Notes: a model not told the origin generated them from the letters alone. A DNA stretch of 34,910 nt from an uncultured Bacilli bacterium (GCA_947623825.1 CANQHQ010000012.1:1-34910); one strand, 5' to 3'. Counted from the stretch's first letter, positions 21,764 through 30,322 are shown. A program made the numbers and translations.

Positions 21764-23611
21764 TTATTCTAATTCGAATAAACCTGTGTATAATTGATAA
21801 TATTTTCCTTTTTCAGCGATTAGTTGTTCATGGTTTCCTCGTTCGATAATTTTTCCATTTTCGAGGACGAGAATTGCTTTGGCATTTCGAATCGTGGACA
21901 AACGATGGGCGATAACAAAGACGGTTCTTCCTTCCATTAATTTATCCATTCCTTCTTGCACTGCCTTTTCTGTACGAGTATCAATACTAGAAGTTGCTTC
22001 GTCTAAAATCATAACAGGAGGGTTACTGACCGCACAACGGGCGATAGCGAGTAGTTGTCGTTCTCCTTGAGATAAACTGTTTCCATTATCCGTAAGAACG
22101 GTTTGGTATCCTTCCGGTAATTGTTCAATAAAATCGTGGGCATTGGCGAGTTTGGCTGCTTCGATACATTCTTCGTCTGTGGCACTTTCTCGTCCATATC
22201 GTAAATTTTCCATAATAGTTCCTGTGAATAGATTTACATCTTGAAGAACCATTCCTAACGATTTTCGCAAATCCTTTTTATTAATTTTTTTGATATCGAT
22301 TCCATCGTATTCAATGGTTCCTTCCTCAATATCATAAAAGCGATTGATGAGGTTTGCAATGGTAGTTTTTCCTGCTCCTGTCGCTCCGACAAAGGCAATT
22401 TTTTGTCCTGGCTTTGCGTAGAGACTGATGTCGTGTAGTACTTTTTTATTTTTAACGTAAGAGAAATCTACATCTGTGAATTGAATGTCTCCTTTTAGCT
22501 CTGTTAAGGTATGTGATTCTTCGTCTTTCCAAGCCCAAATACCTGTATATTTTTTGCTTTCTTTGAGTGTTCCATCTTCTTCTTTTTGAGCATAAACTAA
22601 AGAAATTGTTCCGTTATTTTCTTCACTTTTCTCGTCGATTAATTGGAAGATTCTTCCTGCTCCTGCCATGGCAAGAGCGATAGAGTTATACTGTTGCGAT
22701 AATTGATTGGTGTGCATCGTAAAACTACGAGTAAGAAGAAGGAAAGAGGCAATGGCTCCTACGGAGAGGGTATTTGTTTTTATCGCAATAAAACCACCAC
22801 AGATAGCGATAATGACGTAGAGGAGATATCCGATGTTTCCCATAATTGGCATCAAAATATTCGCATACGTATTGGCATTTTTGGTATTTCGAAATAATTC
22901 TTCATTGATGGTATCAAAATCTTTTTTCGCTTCTTCTTCATGAGTGAACACCTTAATGACTTTTTGTCCATCAATCATTTCTTCAATGTAGGCATTGACT
23001 TTGGCAACCGATTTTTGTCTTTGAATGAAGTAATATGATGATTTTTTACCAATGATTTTCGCTAGGGTCACCATGAATGTTACACCGAAGACAATAATGA
23101 TAGTTAAGGGGATGTTTAGGGATAACATCGAGATAAAGACGGCGATAATCATGGTTCCGTTCGCAATACAGTTCGGAATACTTTGTGAAATCATTTCGCG
23201 TAAGGCATCTGTATCGTTGATGTAGTAACTCATAATATCTCCATGATTGTTTTCATCGAAATAACGGATAGGGAGAGTTTCCATATGACGAAACATATCA
23301 TCCCGAATCATTTTTAGAACGCCTTGACTGACGTCTACGACTTTTCTTGAATAGAGAAGGGTACATAACACACCGATGAGATAGATGAGTGCCATCCAAC
23401 CAATCGCTTGGAATACTTCTGTAAAGACCGGGTTTTCTACTCCAATGAGAGGTGTAATGTAGTCATCGATTAATGTCTCTAAAAATAATTGTCCATAAAC
23501 GTGAGCGACCGAACTAATGAGAATGGCAATGGCGATGATAATGAGTTGCCATCGAAAGTTTTTTCCAATATATTTTAAAAGTCGAGATAGAACGTGTTTA
23601 TTTTTCCTCAT
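21764..23611 (-). CDS. ABC exporter half-transporter, catalytic-site subunit (TM288/LmrD-like)
   Basis: The start is chosen at 23611 (MRKNKHVLS, 615 aa) because AAAGGAG lies 5 bases upstream on the minus strand. A longer start at 23641 has no such site. There are six membrane segments (about 22-315), then an ATPase domain with Walker A GATGAGKT at 409-416, Q457, Walker B ending with catalytic E538 (ILDEATS) and switch H569. The signature is degenerate: LSQGE (513-517) in place of LSGGQ. A 40-residue insert (about 335-373) lies between the two domains, as in many Firmicutes homologues. It pairs with the partner encoded just upstream (14-base overlap) to form a heterodimeric multidrug, lipid or peptide exporter. 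Substrate unknown. Confidence 0.88.
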   Translation of the reverse strand: MRKNKHVLSRLLKYIGKNFRWQLIIIAIAILISSVAHVYGQLFLETLIDDYITPLIGVENPVFTEVFQAIGWMALIYLIGVLCTLLYSRKVVDVSQGVLKMIRDDMFRHMETLPIRYFDENNHGDIMSYYINDTDALREMISQSIPNCIANGTMIIAVFISMLSLNIPLTIIIVFGVTFMVTLAKIIGKKSSYYFIQRQKSVAKVNAYIEEMIDGQKVIKVFTHEEEAKKDFDTINEELFRNTKNANTYANILMPIMGNIGYLLYVIIAICGGFIAIKTNTLSVGAIASFLLLTRSFTMHTNQLSQQYNSIALAMAGAGRIFQLIDEKSEENNGTISLVYAQKEEDGTLKESKKYTGIWAWKDEESHTLTELKGDIQFTDVDFSYVKNKKVLHDISLYAKPGQKIAFVGATGAGKTTIANLINRFYDIEEGTIEYDGIDIKKINKKDLRKSLGMVLQDVNLFTGTIMENLRYGRESATDEECIEAAKLANAHDFIEQLPEGYQTVLTDNGNSLSQGERQLLAIARCAVSNPPVMILDEATSSIDTRTEKAVQEGMDKLMEGRTVFVIAHRLSTIRNAKAILVLENGKIIERGNHEQLIAEKGKYYQLYTGLFELE

Positions 23612-25337
23612 CTTTCTTCTCTCCTTTCTTTTGTGATTCATAAACTTCTTGATAAATTTTATTTGTTTTTAATAGTTTTTTTGGTGTGTCAAAGGCATCC
23701 ACTTTTCCTTTGTTTAGGACGATGACACGATCACAATCTTCGACACTGGCAATTCGTTGGGCGATGATAATCTTGGTTACTTCAGGAATATATTCTTTGA
23801 AAGCTTTCCGAATCATCGCATCGGTTTTGGTGTCCACGGCGCTTGTGGAATCATCTAAAATGATAATTTTTGGCTTTTTTAGTAACGCTCTTGCGATACA
23901 AAGTCTCTGTTTTTGTCCTCCACTGACGTTGGTTCCTCCTTGGTCAATATAGGTATCATATCCATCCGGGAATTTCGAGATAAACTCGTTACAGCAGGCG
24001 ATATCACACACTTTTTTCATTTCTTCTAAAGTTGCTTCTTTGTTACCCCAACGTAAATTTTCTTTGATGGTTCCACTGAAAAGAACGTTTTTTTGAAGAA
24101 CGACCGCTACAGAATCTCTCAAAGTATTTAAATCATAATTTTTGACATTCTTTCCTCCTACTTTGACCGAACCAGTTGTGGCATCATAAAGTCTCGGAAT
24201 TAAGTTAACTAAACTACTTTTACTAGAACCGATTCCTCCGATGATTCCAATCATTTCGCCAGATTGAATTTGAAGATTGATGTCTTTTAGAACGTATTTT
24301 TTCTTCTTTTCACTATAACTGAAGTTTACATTTTCGAATTGAATCGAACCATCTTTTACTTCTTTGATTGGATTTTCTGGCGTTACAATGGTTGGCTTTT
24401 CCTCTAATACTTCAACGACCCTTTCCATGGATGGGATAGAAATAATACACATTACATAGACCATCGAAAGCATCATCAAACTATTTAAGATTTGCGCTGC
24501 ATACGTAATGACTCCGGTTAGTTCTCCTGTCGTTAGACTTCCTCCTACGACAAACGTGGATCCAATCCAAGAGATAAGGATAATCGAACTATAGACACAA
24601 AGACGCATAATAGGAGTATTCCATGCGACTAATTTTTCTGCTTTTAAAAAGGTTTGATAAATCTTATTAGAGATCTGATCGAATTTTTTGATTTCGGTTT
24701 CTTCTTGTACGTAAGATTTTACGACACGAATTCCTCGTACGTTTTCTTGGACCCGATTATTTAAGATATCGTAAGTATGGAACACACTCTCGAATAAAGG
24801 GTGTGCTTTATTGGCAATATAGATGAGACAGAAACCTAATATAGGAATGATTACTAAAAAAATGAGAGATAATTTGCGATGAATCGAAAATACCATGAAG
24901 AGGGAAAATAGTAACATCATCGGTGCCCGAATGGCAATTCTTGTAATCATTTGATAGGTCATTTGAATATTGTTGACATCGGTAGTTAGACGCGTGACAA
25001 GACTAGAAGATGAGAAGGATTCGATATTAGAAAAACTGTAGTCTTGAATTTTATAATACATATCCTGTCGTAGATTTTTGGCGAAACCACTCGAAGCGAG
25101 GGCAGCATATTTTCCTGATAACCATCCTGCGATCAGAGAAAGGATTGAGATCACGACAAGGATTCCTCCAATGAGATAAATCACGTTTAAATTACTTTGA
25201 TTGATTCCATCATCGATCATTTTGGTCATTAAGAATGGAATTAATACTTCCAAAATTACCTCGATACTAACAAAAAAAGGAGTTAGCAAGGTTGCTTTTT
25301 TATATTCTCTTACAGATTTTAGTATTTTTTTTATCAT
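23598..25337 (-). CDS. ABC exporter half-transporter, degenerate-site subunit (TM287/LmrC-like)
   Basis: A 579-aa protein with six membrane segments (about 15-300) and an ATPase domain. Walker A is GGIGSSKS (367-374), the signature VSGGQ (471-475) is canonical, but the catalytic Glu after Walker B is Asp (ILDDSTS, D496) and the switch His is Gln (IIIAQRIAS, Q527). These two changes are the mark of the non-hydrolysing site in heterodimeric exporters. The partner gene has the complementary pattern, so the dimer has one working and one structural nucleotide site. The start at 25337 follows AGAAAGAGG. A TGGTATAAT extended -10 lies about 57 bases upstream. Confidence 0.9.
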   Translation of the reverse strand: MIKKILKSVREYKKATLLTPFFVSIEVILEVLIPFLMTKMIDDGINQSNLNVIYLIGGILVVISILSLIAGWLSGKYAALASSGFAKNLRQDMYYKIQDYSFSNIESFSSSSLVTRLTTDVNNIQMTYQMITRIAIRAPMMLLFSLFMVFSIHRKLSLIFLVIIPILGFCLIYIANKAHPLFESVFHTYDILNNRVQENVRGIRVVKSYVQEETEIKKFDQISNKIYQTFLKAEKLVAWNTPIMRLCVYSSIILISWIGSTFVVGGSLTTGELTGVITYAAQILNSLMMLSMVYVMCIISIPSMERVVEVLEEKPTIVTPENPIKEVKDGSIQFENVNFSYSEKKKKYVLKDINLQIQSGEMIGIIGGIGSSKSSLVNLIPRLYDATTGSVKVGGKNVKNYDLNTLRDSVAVVLQKNVLFSGTIKENLRWGNKEATLEEMKKVCDIACCNEFISKFPDGYDTYIDQGGTNVSGGQKQRLCIARALLKKPKIIILDDSTSAVDTKTDAMIRKAFKEYIPEVTKIIIAQRIASVEDCDRVIVLNKGKVDAFDTPKKLLKTNKIYQEVYESQKKGEKKDEEK

Positions 25338-25393
25338 GTTTGAACCTCTTTCTATTGACTATTTATGAGACGGCTTTCTTTTGTCCCTGTACC

Positions 25394-25402
25394 ATTATAC
25401 CA
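25394..25402 (-). promoter_or_regulatory. Extended -10 promoter of the ABC exporter operon
   Basis: TGGTATAAT on the minus strand (25402 down to 25394) combines TG with a perfect TATAAT. No convincing -35 is seen, which an extended -10 can tolerate. A leader of about 50 bases follows. Confidence 0.6.
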
Positions 25403-25403
25403 C

Positions 25404-25439
25404 AAAAAAAATTAGTTCATTACAAGACTAATCTTTTTT
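25404..25439 (-). terminator. Terminator of the CmpB-like gene, overlapping its stop codon
   Basis: On the minus strand ATTAGT (25432-25427) pairs with ACTAAT (25416-25411) around a 10-base loop, followed by a run of T. The TAG stop codon (25430-25428) is inside the stem. Confidence 0.7.
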
Positions 25440-26135
25440 GTTTCTTTCTTTATTTAGATTTCTATTAATTTCTTTTCGCAAGTTTTCTAAGTGTTCTCTA
25501 TACGTTTCCATATGTGGGAAGGCACTTATTAAACGTTTATGGAGATATCCACGTTTTACAAGAATTTCTCTTACTTTTTTAGAAATTTCTTCCGTGTAAT
25601 CCTTTTCTAGAGATTTCATTTCTTTTCTAAAGTTGAAAATAATTTTGGTGGAAATGGAAAAGTCTATAAGGAGAGATATGGTTAAAAAGATGGCAATGAT
25701 TTGGATTAGATTGGTTGGCCATGTATGAATGATTTTAAGAAGGAACGGGTTCACAATATAGACGATTCCCATTCCTAAAATGCCGAAGGGAATCATTGTT
25801 TCTAAACAAATTCTTCCGTTGATATTCATTTTTCGATTACTGTAATCCCACCACCGCGCATGGAAGATTTTTTCCATATAAAGACTTGTGATGTATTCGA
25901 GAAGGGAACAAATGACGATGGCCATTATGAATAGTAAGAGAGGTTCCGAAGTATATTTTTTTAAAAGAATGAGGATGAGTAAACATCCAAATCCATAAAT
26001 GGGACAGTAAGGACCAATTAGAAATCCTCGGTTGACTAGTTTGTGATCTTGTACGATGGTTACTCCAATTTCCATTAACCATCCTAAGAACGAATAAATA
26101 AAGAATAAAAGAATATACGTTGTAACTGTTTCCAT
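25428..26135 (-). CDS. CmpB-family (putative ABC transporter permease) membrane protein
   Basis: A 235-aa integral membrane protein with about five hydrophobic segments and a charged C-terminal tail. Family marks are NRGFLIGPYCPIYGFG (about 35-50), LEYITSLYMEKIF, RWWDYS (about 94-99) and INGRICLE (about 104-111). This matches the family annotated as putative ABC transporter permease (CmpB). No ATPase partner of its own is present, so transport is unproven. It lies 12 bases downstream of the frameshifted small gene, with GAGGG as its ribosome-binding site. Confidence 0.75.
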   Translation of the reverse strand: METVTTYILLFFIYSFLGWLMEIGVTIVQDHKLVNRGFLIGPYCPIYGFGCLLILILLKKYTSEPLLLFIMAIVICSLLEYITSLYMEKIFHARWWDYSNRKMNINGRICLETMIPFGILGMGIVYIVNPFLLKIIHTWPTNLIQIIAIFLTISLLIDFSISTKIIFNFRKEMKSLEKDYTEEISKKVREILVKRGYLHKRLISAFPHMETYREHLENLRKEINRNLNKERNKKD

Positions 26136-26147
26136 TTTGCCCTCTTT

Positions 26148-26554
26148 TTAATAGTCTTCCACTTTTAATTCTGGATGCGCCTTTTTAAAACTATTTAACG
26201 TGTCGTCATCTGCCCATAATAATTCAATTTTAAAGTAACCAGGAATTTTATCGATATGAGCCTGATAGAATTCTTCCGGAGTATGAAACTCTTCTTCATC
26301 ATAGGAAATATATAATCCCTTTTTTCTTTCTTCTCTTTGGAAGAAAAAGAGTAGTCCCATACCATTACGTGATGTTGTTTTCCGTCTAGATAAAGATAAA
26401 ACTCGTTAATGGCTTCTAATTTGTTTTTCTTCGAGAATTCGATATCTTTTTCTAGTACCATTTTTAGTGTTTTTCCATCTACGACATAAAAAAAGCCACT
26501 ATTCCATTGACTTGCCAATTTTTTAAATAGATTTTTTACTGCGACAATTCCCAT
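26148..26554 (-). pseudogene. Small hypothetical protein gene broken by a one-base frameshift in a homopolymer
   Basis: The 5' part (from ATG 26554) reads MGIVAVKNLFKKLASQW to about residue 77 (DYSFSSKEKKEK). The rest continues in the -1 frame as KGLYISYDEEEFHTPEEF to the TAA at 26148. The break lies in a run of six A on the minus strand (26325-26320). Adding one A restores a single ORF of about 135 codons, ending ELKVEDY. Both parts have the same composition and the downstream part has no start of its own at a suitable site. I do not recognise the family. It has a good ribosome-binding site and sits just ahead of the CmpB-like gene. A real mutation, phase-variable tract or sequencing error are all possible. 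Confidence 0.7.
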
Positions 26555-26640
26555 ACTTCCACCTTCTTTGATTCTTTAGTTCTATTCTACCATTCTTTTC
26601 TTATTCTATCTATCTGTTTTTGAAATTTTCTTTTTTTCTC

Positions 26641-26668
26641 ACGAAAAAAGAACCGTTTTCGGTTCTTA
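26641..26668 (-). terminator. Terminator of the small coiled-coil gene, overlapping its stop codon
   Basis: On the minus strand AAGAACCG (26667-26660) pairs perfectly with CGGTTCTT (26655-26648) around AAAA, followed by T. The stop TAA is at 26668-26666. Confidence 0.85.
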
Positions 26669-26926
26669 CATGAGGTTATAACTATTTGGATTATAGTTCG
26701 ATGTGTAGTTGTTTTCTGGTTCACTGGATGAGAAAGAAGTTCCGCCGAAATTGTTTTCTAAACGATTGACTCTCGAACGAATTCGATTCATTTCTCTTTC
26801 GAGATTGAATATTCTGTTTTCGAGTCTTTTTAGTTCTTGAGAACAATTACAGTTTGGTCTTTGAGGCATTCCAGGAAATCCGAAAGGGTTTGGATTTAGG
26901 TAATTCGGATCCATTTGATTATTCAT
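26666..26926 (-). CDS. Small Asn/Pro-rich protein with a short coiled coil
   Basis: An 86-aa protein. The N-terminal 28 residues are rich in Asn and Pro with a Cys pair (NCNC), the centre (about 30-59) is a heptad-like helix (LKRLENRIFNLEREMNRI) and the C-terminus is Ser/Asn/Tyr-rich. This layout recalls small coat or scaffold proteins of Bacillota, but I do not recognise a family. The start at 26926 follows AAAGGAGATG. It is divergent from trmB, and a strong terminator of its own makes it a monocistronic, probably well-expressed gene. Confidence 0.65.
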   Translation of the reverse strand: MNNQMDPNYLNPNPFGFPGMPQRPNCNCSQELKRLENRIFNLEREMNRIRSRVNRLENNFGGTSFSSSEPENNYTSNYNPNSYNLM

Positions 26927-26960
26927 AAAACATCTCCTTTATTTATTTTATTATATGTTA

Positions 26961-26966
26961 TATAAT
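26961..26966 (+). promoter_or_regulatory. -10 element for trmB
   Basis: A perfect TATAAT 15 bases before the chosen trmB start. It lies within what would be the coding sequence if the upstream ATG at 26955 were used. Confidence 0.55.
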
Positions 26967-26981
26967 AAAGTCGGTGATGGA

Positions 26982-27635
26982 ATGAGACTTAGAAATGTAA
27001 AAAATAAACAACAAATTATGGATGCTTCTTCTTATCTCGTTAAGAATCCAAAAGATTATTGTGGAAAGTGGAATACTTTTTTTGAAAAGAATCAACCGAT
27101 TCATGTAGAAATTGGAACAGGAAAAGGGCAATTTATTCTTGGTATGGCTCTTGCGCATCCGGAATGGAATTTTATTGGAATTGAAAAGTATGATAGTGTG
27201 ATTGCACGGGCACTAGAAAAAATTCCTGAAGGGGTTCCGAATTTATGTATGATTCGAATGAATGCTTTAGAAATCGATGAAGTCTTTTCTCGGGAAGTGG
27301 AAACGATTTATTTGAATTTTTCTGATCCTTGGCCGAAGAAAAGACAAGCCAATCGTCGATTGACGAGTCCTATCTTTTTAAATAAATATGATTCGATTTT
27401 TGTTCAAGACGAAACCATCATTCAAAAGACAGATAATCCTCATTTATTTGAGTATTCTTTGGTCTCTCTTACGCAACATGGGTATGAGTTATTAGAGGTT
27501 TCTCTCGATTTACATCAATCTTCTATCGAAGGAAATGTCATGAGTGAATACGAAGAAAAATTTTCGAAGAAAGGAAAACCAATTTTTTATGTTCATGCGA
27601 AGAAAAATGTATCGAATCTAGTAAAAAAAGATTAA
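26982..27635 (+). CDS. trmB: tRNA (guanine-N7-)-methyltransferase
   Basis: A 217-aa SAM-dependent enzyme that methylates G46 in the tRNA variable loop. Visible marks are the SAM loop VEIGTGKGQF, the acidic strand end IGIEKYDSV and the family signature NFSDPWPKKRQANRRL. The start at 26982 is chosen because CGGTGATGGA precedes it. The upstream in-frame ATG at 26955 would place the TATAAT promoter element inside the gene. Length fits the family. Confidence 0.93.
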   Translation: MRLRNVKNKQQIMDASSYLVKNPKDYCGKWNTFFEKNQPIHVEIGTGKGQFILGMALAHPEWNFIGIEKYDSVIARALEKIPEGVPNLCMIRMNALEIDEVFSREVETIYLNFSDPWPKKRQANRRLTSPIFLNKYDSIFVQDETIIQKTDNPHLFEYSLVSLTQHGYELLEVSLDLHQSSIEGNVMSEYEEKFSKKGKPIFYVHAKKNVSNLVKKD

Positions 27636-27688
27636 ATCTATTTTTCTTTCGAAAATAATTTGATATAATAAATTATAGTAGGTGGGTT

Positions 27689-28351
27689 ATGAAGAAATTA
27701 GCGATATTATTTTCTCTGACATTGCTTTTGAGTGGATGTTCACTCGTTCAAGTACAACAACAGACCTATCAAGAAATGGTACATGATTTGTTGGTAGAGG
27801 ATATCCATTTAAAAAATGTTTCTTTAGAGGGGTATTCGTATTATCTACCGAAAGGGGTCTTATTAAAGAGAAATCAAGGATTGAATTCGATTCTTTATTA
27901 TAAGCATAAAAAGATGTATTTGTATGTCGATGTTTTGTCTTATTATCATAAAGTGGAAAGTGAATACGAAGAAGGAACAGAGAATTACTTTTCTATGAAG
28001 ATCGATCAAAACGGAAAACAAGGTTATTTGGAAATTACAGAAATTTCTACAAAATATTTTGTAGAGTTCATGTATCATTATTCTAAGATAGAGGCGTATG
28101 TAGAAAAGGAAGATTTAAAAGAAACCGTGACAAAGATGGCTTATATCTTGAATAGTGTTCAGTATCAGGATGCTGTGTTGAATACTTTGGTTGGGGATAA
28201 GGCCTTAGATTATAATGAAGAAAATTTCAATATCTTTAAACCAAAAAGAGAAGATGGAAAGAGCTTTTTGGATTACCAAGAAGAAGAAATGGATCGATGG
28301 TTAGACGGAATAGATGAAGATAAAGTAGATATTGATGGTGACTTAGAGTAA
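27689..28351 (+). CDS. Predicted lipoprotein
   Basis: A 220-aa protein with a lipoprotein signal peptide: KKLAILFSLTLLLSGC, lipobox LSGC with C17 as the predicted lipidated residue. The mature part is rich in Tyr, Lys and Glu, with an acidic C-terminal end (DEDKVDIDGDLE). No family recognised. It has its own promoter-like TATAAT at 27664-27669 and the site AGGTGGG. Fourteen bases separate it from the acidic-protein gene, so they are probably co-transcribed. Confidence 0.75.
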   Translation: MKKLAILFSLTLLLSGCSLVQVQQQTYQEMVHDLLVEDIHLKNVSLEGYSYYLPKGVLLKRNQGLNSILYYKHKKMYLYVDVLSYYHKVESEYEEGTENYFSMKIDQNGKQGYLEITEISTKYFVEFMYHYSKIEAYVEKEDLKETVTKMAYILNSVQYQDAVLNTLVGDKALDYNEENFNIFKPKREDGKSFLDYQEEEMDRWLDGIDEDKVDIDGDLE

Positions 28352-28365
28352 GAAAGAGGTGCTTT

Positions 28366-29328
28366 ATGGGATTATTAGAGAAATTGAAAAATACCTTTTT
28401 TGAAGAAGAAGAGTATGTAGATTTAGAAGAAGAGGAACAAAGTAAAAAGAATAAAGCCAAGCGAAAAGAGAAAGAAAAAGAGAAAGAACCACCTGTGGCT
28501 AAGAAAGTAGAACCTTCTCCTTTGGTTGTGGAACCAGTGAAAGAGGAACCGGAAGAAGAAGTTGTGTCAGAAAAGAAGGAACCGGAGATTGTGAGTCAGA
28601 GAGACAATGAGTTGTTGAAACCGGATACGGGAATTCCTTATTTTGAAGATGAAGATTTTATTGATGTATCGGAAGAGACAGTAGTAGAGGAACCGAAGAA
28701 AGAAGAACGAAAGGTTTATGGGGGAGATCCTTCTTTAATCTACGACGGAGTAGGGATGGATACGCCAAAAGATGGGAAACCGTATTCGAATGTTGGCGCT
28801 GGAAAAACAGGATTTAAACCAACTCCCATTATTTCTCCTATTTATGGAATTCTAGATAAGAATTATCGAAAAGAAGAAGTAGTCGATAAAAAAGATAAAC
28901 CTAGTAGTTATGTTTCACGAAAAAATGTAGATTTAGATTTCGTTCGAAACAAGGCTTTCGGTACGTTAGAAGATGATATCGCGAATAGTGACGTAGAGGA
29001 ATCTCCTAAGACACCAACGTATGTTCCTGAAAACGAAGAGTATGAGGATAGTTTACTTTATGATATGACCGATACAGGAGAAGCGCCTTCGGTTGAGAAA
29101 GTCACGATTGCGGATGCCGAGGAATATTTTGAAGATTTAGGGTTAGAATATAATGTAGACTATAAAGATGAACGATATGAGAAAGCAACAGGACGCAGAA
29201 GTAGAATTACAAAAGAGGAAGTATCGGATGAACCACCAAAGAGTGAAAAGAAGACAGGAAAGAAAGAAAACAACTTAGAAAACAATCTCTTTGATTTGGT
29301 TGATTCCGTTTATGAAGAAAGGGAGTAG
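28366..29328 (+). CDS. Acidic, largely disordered protein with a conserved-looking TPIISPIYG motif
   Basis: A 320-aa cytoplasmic protein without signal or membrane segment. Almost all of it is charged and low in hydrophobic residues (long Glu/Lys stretches at about 17-85 and 265-305). Ordered-looking islands are the N-terminal MGLLEKLKNTFF, the central segment GFKPTPIISPIYGILDKNY (about 148-166), FVRNKAFGTLEDDI and the C-terminal NNLFDLVDSVYEE. Such short islands in a disordered chain usually bind partner proteins. It lies between a lipoprotein and the DUF948/YtxH pair, an envelope-related setting. I recall similar TPIISPIYG segments in related uncultured Bacillota, but no function is known to me. 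Confidence 0.7.
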   Translation: MGLLEKLKNTFFEEEEYVDLEEEEQSKKNKAKRKEKEKEKEPPVAKKVEPSPLVVEPVKEEPEEEVVSEKKEPEIVSQRDNELLKPDTGIPYFEDEDFIDVSEETVVEEPKKEERKVYGGDPSLIYDGVGMDTPKDGKPYSNVGAGKTGFKPTPIISPIYGILDKNYRKEEVVDKKDKPSSYVSRKNVDLDFVRNKAFGTLEDDIANSDVEESPKTPTYVPENEEYEDSLLYDMTDTGEAPSVEKVTIADAEEYFEDLGLEYNVDYKDERYEKATGRRSRITKEEVSDEPPKSEKKTGKKENNLENNLFDLVDSVYEERE

Positions 29329-29333
29329 AAAGA

Positions 29334-29633
29334 ATGGATGCAATGATGGAAATGTTTCCGATTTTGATTGGTGTACTTGTCATCTTGTTATTAATCGTAT
29401 TGATTATTCTTGTCGTTAAGTTGATTGGAACGGTCGATAAGGCAAATCATATTTTGGATGATATCGAAGATAAGACGCGTTCGCTCAATGGACTATTTCA
29501 TGTGATTGATAGTGTTACCGATACGTTGTCTGTTTTCAGTGATAGTATTGTCAGTACCATCACATCAATCGTTGGAAAAGTGATTCCAAAAAGAAAAAAG
29601 AAAGAAAAGAAAGAGGAGAGAGATTATGAGTAA
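29334..29633 (+). CDS. DUF948-like small membrane protein (YtxG-like)
   Basis: A 99-aa protein with one N-terminal membrane segment (about 8-31), a helical region (TVDKANHILDDIEDKTRSLN) and a second helical region to a Lys-rich tail. This is the plan of DUF948 proteins, which often lie next to ytxH, as here. The end overlaps the start of the YtxH gene by 8 bases, so translation is coupled. Likely tail- or membrane-anchored with the helix in the cytoplasm. Function unknown; linked to general stress in Bacillus relatives. Confidence 0.7.
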   Translation: MDAMMEMFPILIGVLVILLLIVLIILVVKLIGTVDKANHILDDIEDKTRSLNGLFHVIDSVTDTLSVFSDSIVSTITSIVGKVIPKRKKKEKKEERDYE

Positions 29634-30063
29634 AGAAGAAAAGAAAAGCAGTGGAGCAGGAAAATTTTTGTTAGGGGCTGCCGTAGGGGCAGGATTAGGA
29701 ATCTTGTTTGCGCCAAAGGCTGGTAGTGAAACGAGAAGAGATTTAAAGAAAAAAATGGATGAGCTTATGAAGAAGGCAAAGGAAATCGATATCGAGGAAG
29801 TAAAAGAACAAATCGAGGATAAAATCGATGAAATTAAAGAAGAACTTCGTGATTTAGATCGAGAAAAAGCCTTACAAATTGCCAAAGAAAAAGGACAAGA
29901 TTTAAAAGAAAAATGTGAAGAATTGGTCGATTTGGCAGTCAAGAAAGGTTCTCCTGTATTAGAGAAGGCCGCTAACGAAGTACGGGAAAAGACGATTGAA
30001 GCAGTAAAAGAAGTGTTAGAACGTTTAGAAGAGAAAGATAAAAAGGCGAAAAAGGCAAAATAA
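29626..30063 (+). CDS. YtxH-domain protein
   Basis: A 145-aa protein with the YtxH signature GKFLLGAAVGAGLGILFAPKAG (about 12-33), where a glycine-rich hydrophobic segment is followed by SETRRDLKKK. A long, charged helix fills the rest. YtxH proteins are small membrane-associated stress proteins of Gram-positive bacteria. Its stop (TAA, 30061-30063) abuts the promoter of the T-box operon, with no separate terminator visible. Confidence 0.85.
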   Translation: MSKEEKKSSGAGKFLLGAAVGAGLGILFAPKAGSETRRDLKKKMDELMKKAKEIDIEEVKEQIEDKIDEIKEELRDLDREKALQIAKEKGQDLKEKCEELVDLAVKKGSPVLEKAANEVREKTIEAVKEVLERLEEKDKKAKKAK

Positions 30064-30066
30064 ATC

Positions 30067-30095
30067 TTGGCTTTTCAGTTGTTTTGTGCTATGAT
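30067..30095 (+). promoter_or_regulatory. Promoter of the tyrosine T-box operon
   Basis: TTGGCT (30067-30072), a 17-base spacer and TATGAT (30090-30095). Transcription would start near 30102. Confidence 0.7.
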
Positions 30096-30101
30096 AAGGA
30101 C

Positions 30102-30320
30102 ATTTAGCGAGGACCATTTTATAGTAGGAATTTCCTGATTCTAAAAGAGAGTTCGTGGTTGCTGAAAACGAATGATAGGGAAAGGACGAAGTACAAAAGT
30201 GTGAGCTAAACCGGAAGAGATTCCGTTATCAAAGAGAGTTAGAAAAATTCTAAGAAGCAGGGTGGTACCACGAGGTTTTCGTCCCTGTCCCTTGGAATTT
30301 TTTTCTTTTTTGGGGGGATT
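30102..30320 (+). promoter_or_regulatory. T-box riboswitch, tyrosine-specific
   Basis: The T-box sequence AGGGTGGTACCACG is at 30259-30272, preceded by GAAGC. The leader upstream holds the Stem I-type elements, with AGAGAG near 30147 and a specifier region around GGACGAAGTAC. The UAC at 30192-30194 is a Tyr codon, in agreement with tyrS in the operon. Uncharged tRNA-Tyr would stabilise the antiterminator. Downstream, ACGA/TCGT with AGGG/CCCT and a T run (30289-30310) form a modest terminator. A translational mode is also possible: the GGGGGG ribosome-binding site at 30313-30318 could pair with upstream CCC. Confidence 0.88.
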
Positions 30321-30322
30321 TT

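Noticed and set aside
23612-23641. Longer start of the second ABC subunit
   Set aside because: The extra ten residues (MNHKRKERRK) have no binding site of their own. AAAGGAG inside this stretch points to the start at 23611.
26310-26335. Programmed -1 ribosomal frameshift in the small minus-strand gene
   Set aside because: In the reading frame the heptamer would be A AAA AGG, where the A-site tRNA re-pairs badly. No downstream pseudoknot was evident. An indel is simpler.
26955-26981. Longer start of trmB at 26955
   Set aside because: The TATAAT promoter element lies inside it and the SD-like GGTGATGG lies before 26982.
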